A program made the position numbers and the translations under genes. A stretch of DNA of 64,000 bases from Sesamum alatum (lineage: Eukaryota > Streptophyta > Magnoliopsida > Lamiales > Pedaliaceae), in assembly GCA_034509735.1 (NCBI GenBank), contig JACGWO010000008.1, positions 16,565,864 to 16,629,863 on the forward strand. The letters are read 5' to 3'. The notes under the pieces are model-generated. The model was not told the origin of the DNA. It made no database searches and saw nothing but the letters and a program-made list of their open reading frames with translations. The first letter of the stretch is position 1. Each line of letters starts with the position of its first letter. This document shows, piece after piece, positions 21,502 to 33,827 of this stretch.

Positions 21502-23214
21502 TGTTAGAATAGGTGACCATGTAAGCCAATTTTGGCAGGAATATGTAACCTATGTCTAGACAATTTCAGGTGTTTGATAAATCATTAATGAATAAAGAAG
21601 TGAATTTCATTTGGCATCACTTTGTTTGTGTTCACTTATATTTGTTTTCCATATCTGTTCACTACGCAAACAAAGCCCACGGACTGAGAATCAATTTCGG
21701 GGACTGGGACTACGCTCGGAGGTAGGTCCATGGAATCAGTCTTCCCGAATCAGTCCGCAAATCTCCAAGTCAAGGAATCCCGAAAATGGGTACCGGGATT
21801 CCATTTGAGACTTGCACTAAGCACCTGCTGTCGTGTTTCATCGACGGGTGACGAGGGTCGTCTAAGCAGTGTTAGTGGGTTAGCATGCTAGGACGCAGCT
21901 GACTGAGGTGACTCGCGGGAACCGTCTTACGGAGGACCTTGAGTATGGTCAGCAAGGTATGGCGTGAATTCCCGGTTCCAACGGTACAGGCCAAGTCCTT
22001 TAACTTGAGGAATTGCTCAGTTTACCTGTACGTTAGGGCTGTATCTTAGATATGGTGAGAGATTGCCAGAATTCTCTTTGGTAGTCATAAGCCATGTCTA
22101 GTACAGTTCTGGTGTACAAAGTGACAGTAGTTTCCAAGAAAGGATCTGTCTCCTGCCAATAGGTATTGACAGTTGAGTCTCATGTATGCTCTGTGTCTTG
22201 TCCCTAAAATCTGTGGCCACAGTAACTGAACAGAAGGGAAGGATTCCCTTGCGGCGTTTAGTGAGGACAGACCGACACTTAGGTCCAAAATGGGTACCTG
22301 CATTATCCGTGCCCTAGACTCTAAGTGATGAGACCGAAGACAGAAGGACAAGTGTACTGTTAGAGCCTAAATGTTCATCCCTGAATATTTCACCTAGTCT
22401 CTAGTGCCATGGACCGTTGCTAGATGGCCACCCATGGTAACGGAAGGATTCTAGGAATCCGACCAAGTCTAGCTGAAAGGTGAACCTAAAGAGTCACACA
22501 CTATCCACACACATTTAGATATTTAATTAGGAATTAAATATTGGAGTGAAGGAATGATTAAATTGGATTTAATCGGGTCCTTTATTTTTTTCTTGGAGAA
22601 ATAATTCCTTCTATTAGATATAAGGAATTAAATTGATAAATTAGATTTATCAAAGGGATTTATTTAATGGGCTTAAATAATATTTATATTTATTTTAGCC
22701 TCTTGGAAAAATTTAAATAGGTTTTAAATATTCCATTAAATTAAATTAAATCAACGGTGAGATGAATGGGAGAGATGGATGGCTAGGATTGTTTTGACTA
22801 GGTCAAAACACTACTTTGACTAGGACTTTGACTAGGTCAAAATCCTAGTCAAAATAGAGTTCTTGAAAGAGGAGTTTAAAGAGGATTAGACTCCTCTTCT
22901 ATATAAACCCCTAGCATCCTACAAGTTGAATGATGATAAAACTCCAACACACACACTACAACACACACACACGGATTCTCTCTCCCTCTCTCTCGTCCGA
23001 TTCTCTCTCCCTCTCCAAGAAATATTTTCTTGGTTCTTTTTGTTCTTGGAACATTAAGAACTTGATGAATCAATACCATTAATCAATAATGTGTTATTGA
23101 TTCATCCACTCCAAAAACATAAACTTTTTCGTTGCTAGCACGACGTGCAAGATACGTGGGTGGATCGTGTGTCATGATTTAGAGGGTCTCAAAGACGAGA
23201 TCTTGGTGCAAAAC
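21502..23214 (+). repeat. Split D-type LTR, first part
   Basis: Begins TGTTAGAATAGGTGACC directly after the gag stub. It continues at 33353-33626 once element C is removed, giving 1,987 bp. Close to 99% identical by eye to the D 3' LTR (43996-45981) and clearly less like the B LTR. It holds the dyad TTGATAAAT/ATTTATCAA (22633-22653, spacer TAG), a W-box cluster (22796-22856) and a TATA box near 22900. Confidence 0.88.
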
Positions 23215-24439
23215 TGTTAGAATAGGTGACCAGAAAGTCAATGGTATTGGCTGTTCTGAGAACCATTCGTCAATCTGTGAACAAGTAATATTATGTTAAT
23301 GAATGCAGTAAGGATTCATAGGCATGAGTTTGTTGTACTTACTGCTTGCATCGATACGATGTCACAACAAACGCCCACAGACTGAAATAACATTTCGGGA
23401 AATTGGAACTACGCTTGGAGGTAGGTTCATGAAATCAGTTTCACCGAATCAGTCTGAAATACTCCAAGTCAAAGGAATCTCGAGACAGGGCATCGAGAAT
23501 CCATTTGAGACTTGCACTAAGCATCTGCTGTCGTGTTTCATCGACGGGTGACGAGGATCGTCTAAGCAGTGTTAGTGGGTCGGCCTGCTGGGGAGCGGCC
23601 GACTGAGGTGACTCGCGGGAATCGTCATATAGAAGCTACTCGGGCTTGGTCGGTATGACTCGTATTCCCGGTTCCGATAGTACGGGATTAGTCCTCGGAC
23701 TTGAGGATCACGGCAGTCCCCTACATACTAAGGCTGTATCTTGGATCTGGTGAAATTTGACCGATTATATCACATGGTCATCATAAGCCTCGTCCAGTGC
23801 AGTCGGAGTATGTAAGAACGGTGAATTCCAAGATAGGATCTGTCCCCTGTCAAAGGATATGACAGCAAGATCTCCTATGCGCTCGGAGATGGTTTAGACT
23901 CACAAAGTCTATGGCCATAGCACTTGATGTAGTGGGAAAGGATTTCCTACGTCGAGTTAAACCTATCTCGAGCATTATGCATAGTTGCCTAGTCAACGAT
24001 GGGAACCGACCCCTAGACTAAAGGCCGGGAGACAGGCGACAGTAGGACCGTACCCGTACGTATCGAGCGTCGGTAGGACCGCACCTGCGTATAACTCGGA
24101 GCCTAAATGTTCACACCATAAATTCACCTAGTCTCTAGTGCCATGGACCGTTGCTAGATGGCCACCCATGGTAACGGACTACTTTAGTTATGAAATAATG
24201 AAAAGTAGGTCCAAGTCTAGCTGAAAGGTGAACCTAAAGAGTCACACCCGCTACACCAAATGAAAGGGAATTAATTTGGAATTAATTCCGGGAGAAGGTT
24301 TAATTTAATGGAATTAAATTATACTTCTTGGAGATACAAGCCTCGATGTATTATTTGGAATAATCGGGCTTGAGTTCATAAATTAGATTTATGAATTTTA
24401 CAAAGCATGGGCTTTCCTTTTAATTAGATTAAAAGGGAA

Positions 24440-24795
24440 TTAATTAATTAATGGGCTTGGTATTAAATAGGATTTAATATAAAGTCCATGGACTATTTAA
24501 TTTGGAATTAAATAAAGTCCATTCCATTAATTAATTAATGGGCTTAGTATATTAAATAGGATTTAATATAAAGTCCATGGGACTATTTAATTTAGAATTA
24601 AATAATCCCATTCCATGGAATTAATTAATGGGCTTGGTATTAAATAGGATTTAATATAAAGTCCATGGACTATTTAATTTGGAATTAAATAAAGTCCATT
24701 CCATTAATTAATGGGCTTAGTATATTAAATAGGATTTTAATATAAAGTCCATGGGAATATTTAATTTAGAATTAAATAGGCCCATTCCATAAAGC
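24440..24795 (+). repeat. Tandem array of about 90-bp units in U3 of LTR C
   Basis: Four imperfect copies of a unit running atgggcttggtattaaat - agg - atttaata - aagtccatgg - actatttaatt - tgg - aattaaata - ccattcc. Each unit carries two 3-base-spaced dyads. The same array is in the 3' LTR at about 32260-32610. Confidence 0.85.
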
Positions 24796-24962
24796 CCATC
24801 AAAATGGATGGACAAGATTTGATCTAGAGAATGATGAGATGAAGGGCCATGATTAATTTGACTTAATCAAAGCCTAATTTGACTAGGATTTGACTAGGTC
24901 AAAATCCTAGTCAAAGTGTGTCTCTTTAGAAGAGTTTGAGAAGGAATAGGAATTCCATCTTC

Positions 24963-24970
24963 TATAAATA
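24963..24970 (+). promoter_or_regulatory. TATA box of LTR C
   Basis: TATAAATA after the W-box cluster, followed by an ACACACAC tract. The copy in the 3' LTR is at 32783-32790. Confidence 0.65.
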
Positions 24971-25527
24971 CTTAAAAAACACACACTTACACCTAGTATT
25001 CTCTACAACTCTCATCTCTCATCTCTCTCAAATTCGTCCACCCTCTTTCTTCTCTCCAAGAAATATACTTTGTTCTTCTTGATTTTATTCAAGTTAAGAA
25101 CGTAAGAGACGCCGGTTGCGTTAATTGATAGCGTGTACCGATGTCTCTTCTCCCCAATGATTTTCTTGCTAGCACAAGGGTTCGTTGCTTTCCGGTGCAG
25201 CGAGTGAGATGATTTAGAGGGTCTCTTCTTGAGATCTTGGTGCAAAACGGGGAACAATGCATGTAGCCGAACGAAGACAAAACTACAACCGGGTAGGTTC
25301 TTTAATTATGGTTTTCGTTTCTAATTCTATGGCCTCCATGTTGTGTTTTATTGAACATGAGATACACCGAACGCCCGGGAGAATCAAGGGCACACCCTTG
25401 ATTCGTTTATGTATATTATGCATAGTTTAAATTCCATTTAATTATGCTTTGTAATTTTTATTACGCACTATTCCGCGCTTCCGCTATACGCGCTCATCTC
25501 CCGGGCCGATCCACCGATTTCTTTCAG

Positions 25528-25539
25528 TGGTATCAGAGC
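25528..25539 (+). other. Primer-binding site, element C
   Basis: TGGTATCAGAGC, one base after the LTR; initiator tRNA-Met type as in the other families. Confidence 0.93.
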
Positions 25540-25766
25540 CCGGTTCGGTGTATAGGCCTAGAATTCTATGTGCTATGTGCGTTTAAGCATGATAAACGTG
25601 TTTTAATTTACGTTTATAGCATGTTTATCGTAGATATATATTGGCGTTTAATTTTGCATGGGATTTTGGATCTTGGTTTTCTTGAATGTGTTTATACATG
25701 TTCTAGGGTTTAATTTATCTTGTGGTTCAGAAAAATTGCATGAAAAATCGAAAAGGAGTGAAAAAC

Positions 25767-25990
25767 GGCGAACCGGCAGCAGCAGCACGCTGGCCGCGCG
25801 CACAGGGGCGCGGCCGGGCGCGCGTGCAGGCAGGGGCCTGCGCGCGCCCGGCCAGCGCGCCCAGCGTGCGCGGACAGCGCGCGCGCGGCCGCGCGCGCAA
25901 GCATGGGCGCCTGCGCGCGTGCGCGCGCGCGCAAGCGCTAGGCGCAGGCGCGCGCTGGGCGCGCGCGCGCGCGCGCCTGGCCGGCCGGCT
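25767..25990 (+). repeat. GC-rich hairpin region of leader C
   Basis: Short GC-rich block of GCGCGC runs with inverted repeats, for example GCAGGCAGGGGCCTGCGC near 25827-25844. It corresponds to 19160-19690 in B but is less than half as long. ORFs here on both strands are composition artefacts. Confidence 0.72.
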
Positions 25991-27897
25991 GTGCCGTTTT
26001 CCGTTTCTCTCCCGTTTTTGGCTCGTTTTTCAAAACTGTTTTTACTGTATTATTTTTATGATATTTTCTGCATTATTCTGAACCCGTTGACTTAGAATAT
26101 TTATTTTTTGAGATTTGGAATTTTCTAAAATAAATATTGCTTGGTTGATGAGGAAAGGGTTTCCTAACAAGATTTAATTTTTGCAATGGTTGCACCAATG
26201 ATCAAAATTCACATGTGAAATTTCGCAATAATTTCTGCGTTTTATGATGTTGGACATCATGGTTATTTTATGGTTTGAGCATGAGTAGATCTTAACATGT
26301 ATTAATATTGCACGAATGTTGGATTTTGGAATTCTTGAATAAATGGGCATATTCTTGAATTGTTGATTTTTGTGTTTCAGAAAAATTTGATTTTTCTGTA
26401 TAATTCTGGGAATTTTTCTTAATTAATTAACTTGGGGCATTTTAATTTTGGTTGAGATTTTATATTTCATAGAATTAATATTGCCTTGTTAATTATGGAA
26501 AAGGTTTTTCCAACAAAAATCGTTGTGCATAGGTTGCACTATTATCCAATGTTTGGTGTGGATATTTTACATGTAGTTTCTGCATTTATTTTATGGTATG
26601 GATTATCATGGATGTTGGTATAGCATATTTTACGTGGGATATGTATTTGTGCTATTTGTGTTAATTGATTTGACAAAGGATGATCACAAAGCCCCTAGAC
26701 CGCATGTATGGTTTATTTACATTTATTTGTTGGGTTGTGGCCTGTGTGCCTCTTATTTTTCCTCTCTGTCTCTCTTCTAGTGCCTTGGAATAATAAGGCT
26801 TTCTCTCTCCCTCCCAATGTACTCCCCCCAAATGTTTAATTGGGGTTTCTTATTTTATGATGTAATGAGAGTAGAATTAGTGGTGAGGTTTTATTCTTTT
26901 TTGTAAATAAAAGCTGCAAGAGAAGATAAGCCCAAGGTGTTGGAGGCCCATGGAGGTTGCCATCAGATGGCCCACGGAGGATCCATGGAGAAGAAGCCCG
27001 GTGTAGGCCCACGATGGAGAGCCCAAGAAGATAAAGAGGACTTACAAGGCCCATTGCATGTAATGGGTTATTAAAACTTGTAATAGTGTAGGGCCTACCC
27101 TTAGATTGACCATAGATCCACTGCGGGCTCAGTGGGTCGCATAGGTTTGGGCTTGTGATCATCCTACAGGGGCGTGCTAGACTTTATTTTGCATGCGATG
27201 CGTATTTTATGCTTATGATTATTCTATATGCTTTATGTATGGTTACATTCACGCTTAGAATATTTCTGCCATAACGCACGCAATGCAATACTTAATATGT
27301 GATGAGGTCTCGTTCTATCAAAACTCTCACTGGTTAAACCAAGTTAAATATAGACCCTTAATAAATGGACTAGGACTCTGGGAGTCTGTCCAAGCCTTCC
27401 ATCCATGGCAAAAGTGAGGAAGATCTTTTAGGTCGATAGCGTGGTCTCACGAGTCGTGGCACGACTATCGTGCTTAAAAGAAGCTGCACTTTGTCATGAA
27501 CGATGAGTAGACTACTGTTACCTGTCTCACGAGTCGTGGAGGTAGCAGTGAGTTTATGAATCGGTTGATTGGGTCGGGTCTAACGCCCGAATAACGTGAT
27601 TCGCTTGGAGTCCTCGGGATCACGTGAAAGGGTGAGGCAATTATCTTGGGAATCTCGTGGAACGAGAATGGTATGGAATACCTCCCACGGGTTCTTTTCC
27701 CATGCGAATCGTAAAAGCGGGGTATGGGGGAGATCGCTGTGGATCCCGAGCCCACTAGGAAAGGATTTCCCGAAAACAACGTTTGAGAGTGCCGTGTTTT
27801 CGTAGAAATAGTGGGAGAGGTTAAGGACTAAAGACCGAGACTTAACCAAAATATTACTTCATTCTGCTTATTATTTTCTGTTTCATATATGTTGTGA
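25991..27897 (+). other. Distal leader of element C
   Basis: No sense ORF. It has the same landmarks as leader B: pyrimidine tract ending TTCTAG at 26780, the ccatagatccactgcgggctcagtgg block (27110-27140), CACGAGTCGTG twice (27448-27458, 27528-27538), and hairpins near 27650-27680. Aligned to B it is diverged but colinear. Confidence 0.7.
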
Positions 27898-28720
27898 ATG
27901 TCTAAGAATCCACCAAACACATCACTAAGAGGCTCACTAAAAAAGGAACCAATTACACGAATTGACTGCGAAATCTTAAGATGGTCTTAGATTTCCAGAA
28001 CCTTAACTCACATACCGGAATGAGGGCGTTCCTCAGCGCTTGCCGGAGGGGTCGACAACTAAGGCAACGCTTGGCGTTCAAAAGTTGAAGGATGACCACC
28101 GGCAAATAGGATATAATGATGTTGGCTCAAACTATGCTTCGCTTGCATCATGTCTATATGGTCTTGGACCAGCATGTGGGGTAAAATGCAACGAAGGCAT
28201 GTTTGGAGCTAAGATGACGGAAGGGATGTCGGTACAAAGAACATGGAGTGATGATGCAATCCCTAGTGGAGAAGCTCAAAAGACCTCCACGTCAGTCTTA
28301 GAGACGTACATTGACATGATCCTTCAGTCTCTTCCTTCCTCCTACGAACCATTAATTATCAACATGAATGAGCTTAGAAAAGATCTTCATAGGTTGGTAA
28401 TTATGTCGGTCTAGTACGAGGCAACGATTGCAAAATCTGCGCCGTTGGTACTAGTAGGAGAGGCTTCAACCTCCATAGCGAAAGGCAAGGGTGCCAGACG
28501 CTAAAAGAGGAAGAAGGGTAAGGTAACATCAACTATTGCAGCACTTCAAGTGTTGTTCCTTTACAACACAAGGTGGAGGTAAAGGAAAGAGCAAAAGGTT
28601 CAAGCAGTCAATAGATTCTAAGAACGTAAGCATTTACTGTCGTAAAAAGGGCCATTGGAAAGGGGAGTATTCTAAACCCCTCTCCAATGTAGGTAAAATT
28701 TGATATTGAGTATTGACATG
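27898..28720 (+). pseudogene. Element C gag remnant
   Basis: ATG at 27898 (MSKNPPNTSL) soon loses frame; GTNYTN and LRNLKMVLDFQN follow in another frame with a stop. The only open piece is 28040-28414 (ETYIDMILQSLPSSYEPLI near its end). The knuckle (28625-28675) reads IYCRKKGHWKGEYSK, so the first and last cysteines of CCHC are lost. No functional Gag could be made. Confidence 0.85.
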
Positions 28721-31020
28721 ATCACTTTTACTCTATTTGGTATTTGATACCATTCCTATCACTAATCTGCGGGTGGTTTGCAGAAAGTGAATAAGGACTT
28801 AAAAAGCCAAGAACAGTTCTAGGATTCAACAATGGCAAGGTCCATTGATGAAAAGGACTAGAGACTTGTTAGGCCCATAATCGTGATCATGTTAGGGTAA
28901 TATAGGAATTACGTAACCTAGCTTGATCAAAAGTATGTCTCTTTGTTGGACAAAGGTTTTATTACATACATATTTGATCAAACAAAATTATTGAATATTG
29001 ATTCATGTTTGCTAGTGTTTGTACGTAAATTCCTAAAATACCATCCTATAAAAGGTTTATGGATACTCAAAATTCAAATTATTTAAATGGATTAATCAAG
29101 ACCAACTTACAGATTTGGCATCTACAACAGCTAGGACGTTTCTTCTTATTAAAACATAAGTAAATTGGAAAGTTCGATGAATCTAGAAATAGATGATTCG
29201 AATCGACTAAATTTACAAGTCTTTTATGAAGAAGAAAGTCCGAAAGCTCTTTGTTGGACAAAGTAGGCTTGCCAAATAGTCTATTGGAAGGGAGCCAATA
29301 AGACAACTGTAGGTTACTAATACACAAAGACCATAAGAGGGTTCAAAAGTCTAAAGGTCCCATAGGAGGTTTGGGAATTAGACTTAAGGAGGTGAACCAT
29401 AAATGGTTGCAAAATTAAACCTGTTTCGATAGGATCGAAAAGGCCGTGTATTTAGTGGGAGCTCTTGAGCATCCAAGTTGAGAATGGAATTCTCAATGAA
29501 ACGTTTCCTGTAAAGGCCAAGTATGACGGTCTCTGATAAAGGGAACGATCGAGTCTCGTTAGACGAAGATCGATCGAAGTTTCGCCCAATTACCTTACCC
29601 CGTGTAGACATAGACTCAAAATTGCCAACGTAAGGAACGTGGCACTTTGCTAGGAGTCACGCACAAGGAGCCATGGTTTGGCAAACCTGTGTCCCGACAA
29701 AGTCCTTGAGCATGTAGAAGGATCCTACATGCGTCGAGGGACTAGTGGGAGACAAATTAGACTCGGTGTGTAATTTGTACAAGTTTACGACAGAATAATA
29801 CTAACGTTGCTTAGAATCGCATTTCTTAAATTGATCATATTCCAAGTCCCCTTAAGAACGAACCCGAATGTCGTAAGAGGTACGAGTGATCGGGATATGT
29901 TCGGTCAAATTTGGATAGTAATCCAAATGACCTGCGGAACGTGATGTTGGAAATCGTAGTAGGATTTATGGAGAGGAGCCATAGAATCCGCTAGGAAATT
30001 CAAACAAGGTTTGAAACACCGCATAACTGGAATATTCGTTTTGACGAGCTCATACGGAGCATGACTCGGTCTTAAACGACGTAGGTGATCAGTGGGAGTA
30101 GAAATGGCGTTCCAAGTGTTTAAGTGTGTAATGTCTTGATTCATGGATGAATTCAAGGCATTAGGAATCACTAAAACTCAAACTGTAACTCACGAAAATT
30201 CTCGATGACATTTTAGGGATCCCACATACATTTCATGAATTGAGCTTTTCAAAGACTCAGTCATGGTGGACTGATGAGAAAAACTCATATATGTAGAGAG
30301 ACAAGTTGTTCAAGACTCAGTCATAGTAAGACTGATGAGAAAACTTGGATACTATGCATAAAGCATCAAGCCATTCAAGACTTAGTCACGGTGGACTAAT
30401 GAGAAGGCTTGGATGTTGAGTATCCCCTACGTCTTAACCCTAGGCAAACATATGATATGTTTACTCGGTGCATAGGAACCGATGTTGAGAGTGCTTCTAG
30501 CATGGCTCAACATAAATCGGTAATGCACTGAGGGGTTGAAGACAGCAATCAAGAACGATCCTTAGTACCTGAATAAGGACTAAAGATGTGTTCATGATGC
30601 ACCGTCTGTTGAGAGTTGCTTTGGAAGGCTAAAGCGATACTAGCTTCCAGAGCATAAGTGAAAAACCAGTTAGTCTCAAAGGTATGCACAGTCAGGCCCA
30701 ATGACGAGTGCATCGGATAGTGGTCACTGATGAAGACCGCATCCATAGGATGGACGTGGCGCCTAGCACGACCAAGCCATGTTTGCCTATATGGCAGGCA
30801 ACTTGGCTATGGGAGTATTGGCACGAGATCTCATCACAAGATCCACGAAAATATTCTTAGACAACCACCATCTCTAAGAGGCAATGGTGGATAGAGGTAA
30901 CACGGTTAGACCGTATTGCTTCGCAAGGAAATATAAGCGGACCCACAATACCTTAGTCGGTATCGTAGATTACTCATACTCAGAGGATTCTGAACAAAGT
31001 GGGTAATTGACTTATTGGTC
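28721..31020 (+). pseudogene. Element C pol remnant
   Basis: Faint colinear traces only. Integrase-like DKVGLPNSLL near 29257 corresponds to VGQSRLATGLL in the others. The RNase H tail near 30830-31015 (SHHKIHENILRQ, then DPQYLS) corresponds to SHHRSKHILRR and DPLTKPMSQ. No reading frame over 100 residues, and no YVDD or DTG box can be read. Far more decayed than the LTRs that flank it. Confidence 0.75.
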
Positions 31021-31031
31021 AAGTGGGAGAT
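31021..31031 (+). other. Polypurine tract, element C
   Basis: AAGTGGGAGAT immediately before the 3' LTR; intact although the pol gene in front of it is not. Confidence 0.88.
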
Positions 31032-33347
31032 TGTTAGAATAGGTGACCAGAAAGTCAATGGTATTGGCTGTTCTGAGAACCATTCGTCAATCTGTGAACA
31101 AGTAATATTATGTTAATGAATGCAGTAAGGATTCATAGGCATGAGTTTGTTGTACTTACTGCTTGCATCGATACGATGTCACAACAAACGCCCACAGACT
31201 GAAATAACATTTCGGGAAATTGGAACTACGCTTGGAGGTAGGTTCATGAAATCAGTTTCACCGAATCAGTCTGAAATACTCCAAGTCAAAGGAATCTCGA
31301 GACAGGGCATCGAGAATCCATTTGAGACTTGCACTAAGCATCTGCTGTCGTGTTTCATCGACGGGTGACGAGGATCGTCTAAGCAGTGTTAGTGGGTCGG
31401 CCTGCTGGGGAGCGGCCGACTGAGGTGACTCGCGGGAATCGTCATATAGAAGCTACTCGGGCTTGGTCGGTATGACTCGTATTCCCGGTTCCGATAGTAC
31501 GGGATTAGTCCTCGGACTTGAGGATCACGGCAGTCCCCTACATACTAAGGCTGTATCTTGGATCTGGTGAAATTTGACCGATTATATCACATGGTCATCA
31601 TAAGCCTCGTCCAGTGCAGTCGGAGTATGTAAGAACGGTGAATTCCAAGATAGGATCTGTCCCCTGTCAAAGGATATGACAGCAAGATCTCCTATGCGCT
31701 CGGAGATGGTTTAGACTCACAAAGTCTATGGCCATAGCACTTGATGTAGTGGGAAAGGATTTCCTACGTCGAGTTAAAGCTATCTCGAGCATTATGCATA
31801 GTTGCCTAGTCAACGATGGGAACCGACCCCTAGACTAAAGGCCGGGAGACAGGCGACAGTAGGACCGTACCCGTACGTATCGAGCGTCGGTAGGACCGCA
31901 CCTGCGTATAACTCGGAGCCTAAATGTTCACACCATAAATTCACCTAGTCTCTAGTGCCATGGACCGTTGCTAGATGGCCACCCATGGGTAACGGACTAC
32001 TTTAGTTATGAAATAATGAAAAGTAGGTCCATGTCTAGCTGAAAGGTGAACCTAAAGAGTCACACCCGCTACACCAAATGAAAGGGAATTAATTTGGAAT
32101 TAATTCCGGGAGAAGGTTTAATTTAATGGAATTAAATTATACTTCTTGGAGATACAAGCCTCGATGTATTATTTGGAATAATCGGGCTTGAGTTCATAAA
32201 TTAGATTTATGAATTTTACAAAGCATGGGCTTTCCTTTTAATTAGATTAAAAGGGTGAATTAATTAATTAATGGGCTTGGTATTAAATAGGATTTAATAT
32301 AAAGTCCATGGACTATTTAATTTGGAATTAAATAAAGTCCATTCCATTAATTAATTAATGGGCTTAGTATATTAAATAGGATTTAATATAAAGTCCATGG
32401 GACTATTTAATTTAGAATTAAATAATCCCATTCCATGGAATTAATTAATGGGCTTGGTATTAAATAGGATTTAATATAAAGTCCATGGACTATTTAATTT
32501 GGAATTAAATAAAGTCCATTCCATTAATTAATGGGCTTAGTATATTAAATAGGATTTTAATATAAAGTCCATGGGAATATTTAATTTAGAATTAAATAGG
32601 CCCATTCCATAAAGCCCATCAAAATGGATGGACAAGATTTGATCTAGAGAATGATGAGATGAAGGGCCATGATTAATTTGACTTAATCAAAGCCTAATTT
32701 GACTAGGATTTGACTAGGTCAAAATCCTAGTCAAAGTGTGTCTCTTTGGAAGAGTTTGAGAAGGAATAGGAATTCCATCTTCTATAAATACTTAAAAAAC
32801 ACACACTTACACCTAGTATTCTCTACAACTCTCATCTCTCATCTCTCTCAAATTCGTCCACCCTCTTTCTTCTCTCCAAGAAATATACTTTGTTCTTCTT
32901 GATTTTATTCAAGTTAAGAACGTAAGAGATGCCGGTTGCGTTAATTGATAGCGTGTACCGATGTCTCTTCTCCCCAATGATTTTCTTGCTAGCACAAGGG
33001 TTCGTTGCTTTCCGGTGCAGCGAGTGAGATGATTTAGAGGGTCTCTTCTTGAGATCTTGGTGCAAAACGGGGAACAATGCATGTAGCCGAACGAAGACAA
33101 AACTACAACCGGGTAGGTTCTTTAATTATGGTTTTCGTTTCTAATTCTATGGCCTCCATGTTGTGTTTTATTGAACATGAGATACACCGAACGCCCGGGA
33201 GAATCAAGGGCACACCCCTTGATTCGTTTATGTATATTATGCATAGTTTAAATTCCATTTAATTATGCTTTGTAATTTTTATTACGCACTATTTCGCGCT
33301 TCCGCTATTCGCGTTAATCTCCCGGGACGATCCACCGATTTCTTTCA
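31032..33347 (+). repeat. Element C 3' LTR
   Basis: 2,316 bp. Differs from the 5' LTR by a few single-base changes and small indels (for example near 31989, 32255 and 32750, and a cluster near 33293-33327). Confidence 0.92.
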
Positions 33348-33352
33348 AAAAC

Positions 33353-33626
33353 GGGGAACAACGCTTGTAGCCGTTGAAGACGAAAACGACAACGGGTAGG
33401 TCTCGTTTTAATTTTTCGTCCTCTCTTTAATTTCCAACCCTATGGCCTCCATGATTTATTTTGTGTTATTCGTTCATGAGATACACTGAACGCCCGGGAA
33501 ATTTTCAAAGGCACACCCTTTGAAACGTGTTTTAATTTAAAAGCATGTTTAAATTCCATATTTAATTTTAATTATACCGCGCTTCCGCATTTGCGCTTTT
33601 CCCGGGACGATCCACAATTTCTTTCA
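33353..33626 (+). repeat. Split D-type LTR, second part
   Basis: Resumes after the second AAAAC copy (CGGGGAACAACGCTTGTAGCCG) and ends TTTCTTTCA at 33626. The next bases are TTGTTATCC, not a primer site, so either this is a 3' LTR or the internal region that followed it has been replaced. Confidence 0.85.
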
Positions 33627-33827
33627 TTGTTATCCATGGTCTGTGGGCTTTGTTGCAATATAAGTTAAACACCGTTTTAACAAATGTGAAATGAGTGCAA
33701 CAAATTAAGCACCAGAAGTGACAAATACTCATTTTATCCATCACATAATAATATTACATATACATCAAGTTGTCGAATAGGTTACAAATTGCCAAACCTA
33801 TTGGCTTTCTGGTCACCTATTCTAACA
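33627..33827 (-). repeat. Element E 3' LTR, first ~200 bp only
   Basis: Minus-strand LTR start (TGTTAGAATAGGTGACCAGAAAGCC) next to a polypurine tract at 33828-33838. The rest is cut off exactly at the D-type LTR end (33626). The most similar sequence in the window is 45982-46213, at roughly 10% divergence. Confidence 0.82.

Larger units (their letters stand above)
23215..25526 (+). repeat. Element C 5' LTR
   Basis: 2,312 bp, TGTTAGAATAGGTGACCAG...TTTCTTTCA. Longer than the B/D LTR because of a tandem array in U3 (24440-24795). Dyads at 24267-24289, 24301-24321, 24350-24364, 24375-24395, 24416-24436, 24461-24479 and 24494-24514, all with 3-base spacers. W-box dyad at 24889-24915 and TATAAATA at 24963-24970. 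Confidence 0.92.
23215..33347 (+). mobile_element. Element C: complete, young, coding-dead copia element
   Basis: 10,133 bp with LTRs 23215-25526 and 31032-33347, primer site, polypurine tract and a perfect target duplication AAAAC (23210-23214 and 33348-33352) inside the D-type LTR. I count roughly a dozen differences between its LTRs over 2.3 kb, so it inserted recently. Yet gag and pol are a scatter of frameshifts and stops. Its LTR and primer signals match those of the coding families, so it was probably moved by their proteins. Confidence 0.93.

Noticed and set aside
23324..23551. 75-codon ORF found identically at 31141-31368
   Set aside because: It lies inside the two LTRs of element C, so the identity is that of the LTRs. 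No codon-level sign of a protein.
24440..24795. Spaced repeats resembling a CRISPR array
   Set aside because: Units are contiguous, AT-rich and differ in length, with no unique spacers, and the genome is a plant's.
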